A stretch of 64,000 bases of DNA from Bradyrhizobium uaiense. GTDB taxonomy: Bacteria > Pseudomonadota > Alphaproteobacteria > Rhizobiales > Xanthobacteraceae. The stretch is from positions 94,520 through 158,519 of the forward strand of contig NZ_VKHP01000001.1 in the NCBI RefSeq assembly GCF_010811875.1, in the 5' to 3' direction. A program made the position numbers and the translations under genes. Shown piece by piece: positions 63,597 to 64,000 of this stretch; within the stretch, counting starts at the first letter, position 1, and the number at the start of each line of letters is the position of its first letter. The notes under the pieces were generated by a model. It had not been told where the DNA came from. It ran no database searches and saw only the letters and a list, made by a program, of their open reading frames with translations.

Positions 63597-64000
63597 ATGT
63601 TCGCATATCTAAAGCTTGCCATAGACGACGCATCGGTTGCCTCGCGTAGTCGAATCATCTCGCTCTATGCCTTCTTGTTGGCCATCAATTGCTTCGCTTG
63701 GACTTGGGCCATCGTGGCGCTGTCAGAGTGGCCGGCGCTGCTGGCGACAGCGTTGCTGGCCTATGTGCTCGGCCTTCGGCACGCCGTCGATGCCGATCAT
63801 ATCGCGACCATCGACAATGTCGTTCGCAAGCTGATGCAGGATGGCAGACACCCCCTCGCGGTCGGACTTTTCTTCGCCCTTGGTCATTCCTTGTCGGTCG
63901 CAGTGGCGGTCGCCGCGATCGCAGCTGCGGCGCTCGCGCTGCAAAGCGGCTTCCTGGTGTGCCGTGCGGGTGGCAGCATCATCGCCACCGGTGCCTCGGC
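63597..64000 (+). CDS. NiCoT-family nickel/cobalt transporter, cut by the window end
   Basis: The first ~134 residues of a HoxN/NixA-type permease. Seen: a first helix (IISLYAFLLAINCFAWTWAI), the family signature LGLRHAVDADHIATIDNVVR (RHAxDADHI binds the metal in TM2), and FALGHSLSVAVAVA in TM3. It should import Ni2+ (for hydrogenase or urease) or Co2+ (for cobalamin). The frame runs off the end at 64000. In symbiosis islands such genes often serve uptake hydrogenase (hupN), but no hup gene is visible here. Confidence 0.93.
   Translation, partial: MFAYLKLAIDDASVASRSRIISLYAFLLAINCFAWTWAIVALSEWPALLATALLAYVLGLRHAVDADHIATIDNVVRKLMQDGRHPLAVGLFFALGHSLSVAVAVAAIAAAALALQSGFLVCRAGGSIIATGAS

Noticed and set aside
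1..64000. tRNA or rRNA genes and CRISPR arrays
   Set aside because: I looked for T-loop GGTTCGAATCC-type sequence, rRNA motifs and regularly spaced short repeats and saw none.

Overview
The window looks like part of the symbiosis island of a Bradyrhizobium-type nitrogen-fixing legume symbiont. It carries the complete fixNOQP-fixGHIS cluster for the high-affinity cbb3 oxidase, fixLJ and a FixK-type regulator, hemN, a Nod-factor sulfation block (noeE-like sulfotransferase followed by nodP and nodQ), and two open frames preceded by tts boxes, the TtsI-dependent promoters of rhizobial type III secretion. One of those frames is a XopD/NopD-like SUMO protease. Long gene-poor stretches, IS66 and IS110 elements, a group II intron and several small lineage-type proteins also fit an island. 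I assigned all families from remembered sequence features; no database search was run.

Layout. 1-5.1 kb: a GMC oxidoreductase and class III aminotransferase pair, an sRNA candidate and a Crp/Fnr regulator. 6-16.5 kb: a LivJ-type binding protein, an MFS exporter, an acyl-CoA-dehydrogenase-like flavoprotein and a lone bioF, with large empty tracts between them. 17.4-18.1 kb: a tts box and an unrecognised effector candidate. 18.6-23.3 kb: periplasmic carbonic anhydrase, a nuclease-fold protein and a secreted unknown. 23.6-26.3 kb: a cobalamin riboswitch and metE, then a second copy of the sRNA candidate. 26.6-31.6 kb: an IS66 element whose tnpC is split by a group II intron. 32-50.3 kb: the microoxic respiration block. 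50.2-52.1 kb: an IS66 remnant cut by an IS110 element. 52.2-55.3 kb: the NopD-like effector. 56.4-57.8 kb: small genes and a MarR regulator. 58.5-62.8 kb: noeE-nodP-nodQ. The window ends inside a NiCoT nickel/cobalt transporter.

How the genes work together. FixL should sense low oxygen through a heme PAS domain and phosphorylate FixJ, which would activate the nearby fixK. FixK would then act on FixK boxes (TTGA-N6-TCAA or TTGA-N6-GCAA). Four perfect boxes lie upstream of hemN, a small membrane protein gene, a 77-residue protein gene and the orf141-like/fixNOQP transcription unit. FixNOQP is the oxidase and FixGHIS handles its copper and assembly. NodP and NodQ would supply PAPS to the NoeE-like sulfotransferase.

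The observations most worth following are a pair of homologous, undescribed sRNA candidates that display a Shine-Dalgarno-complementary CCUCCC sequence in a hairpin loop, the unrecognised TtsI-regulated gene with an internal duplication, the seven 49-residue EAR-like repeats in the NopD-like effector, and fixS reading into an IS66 remnant.
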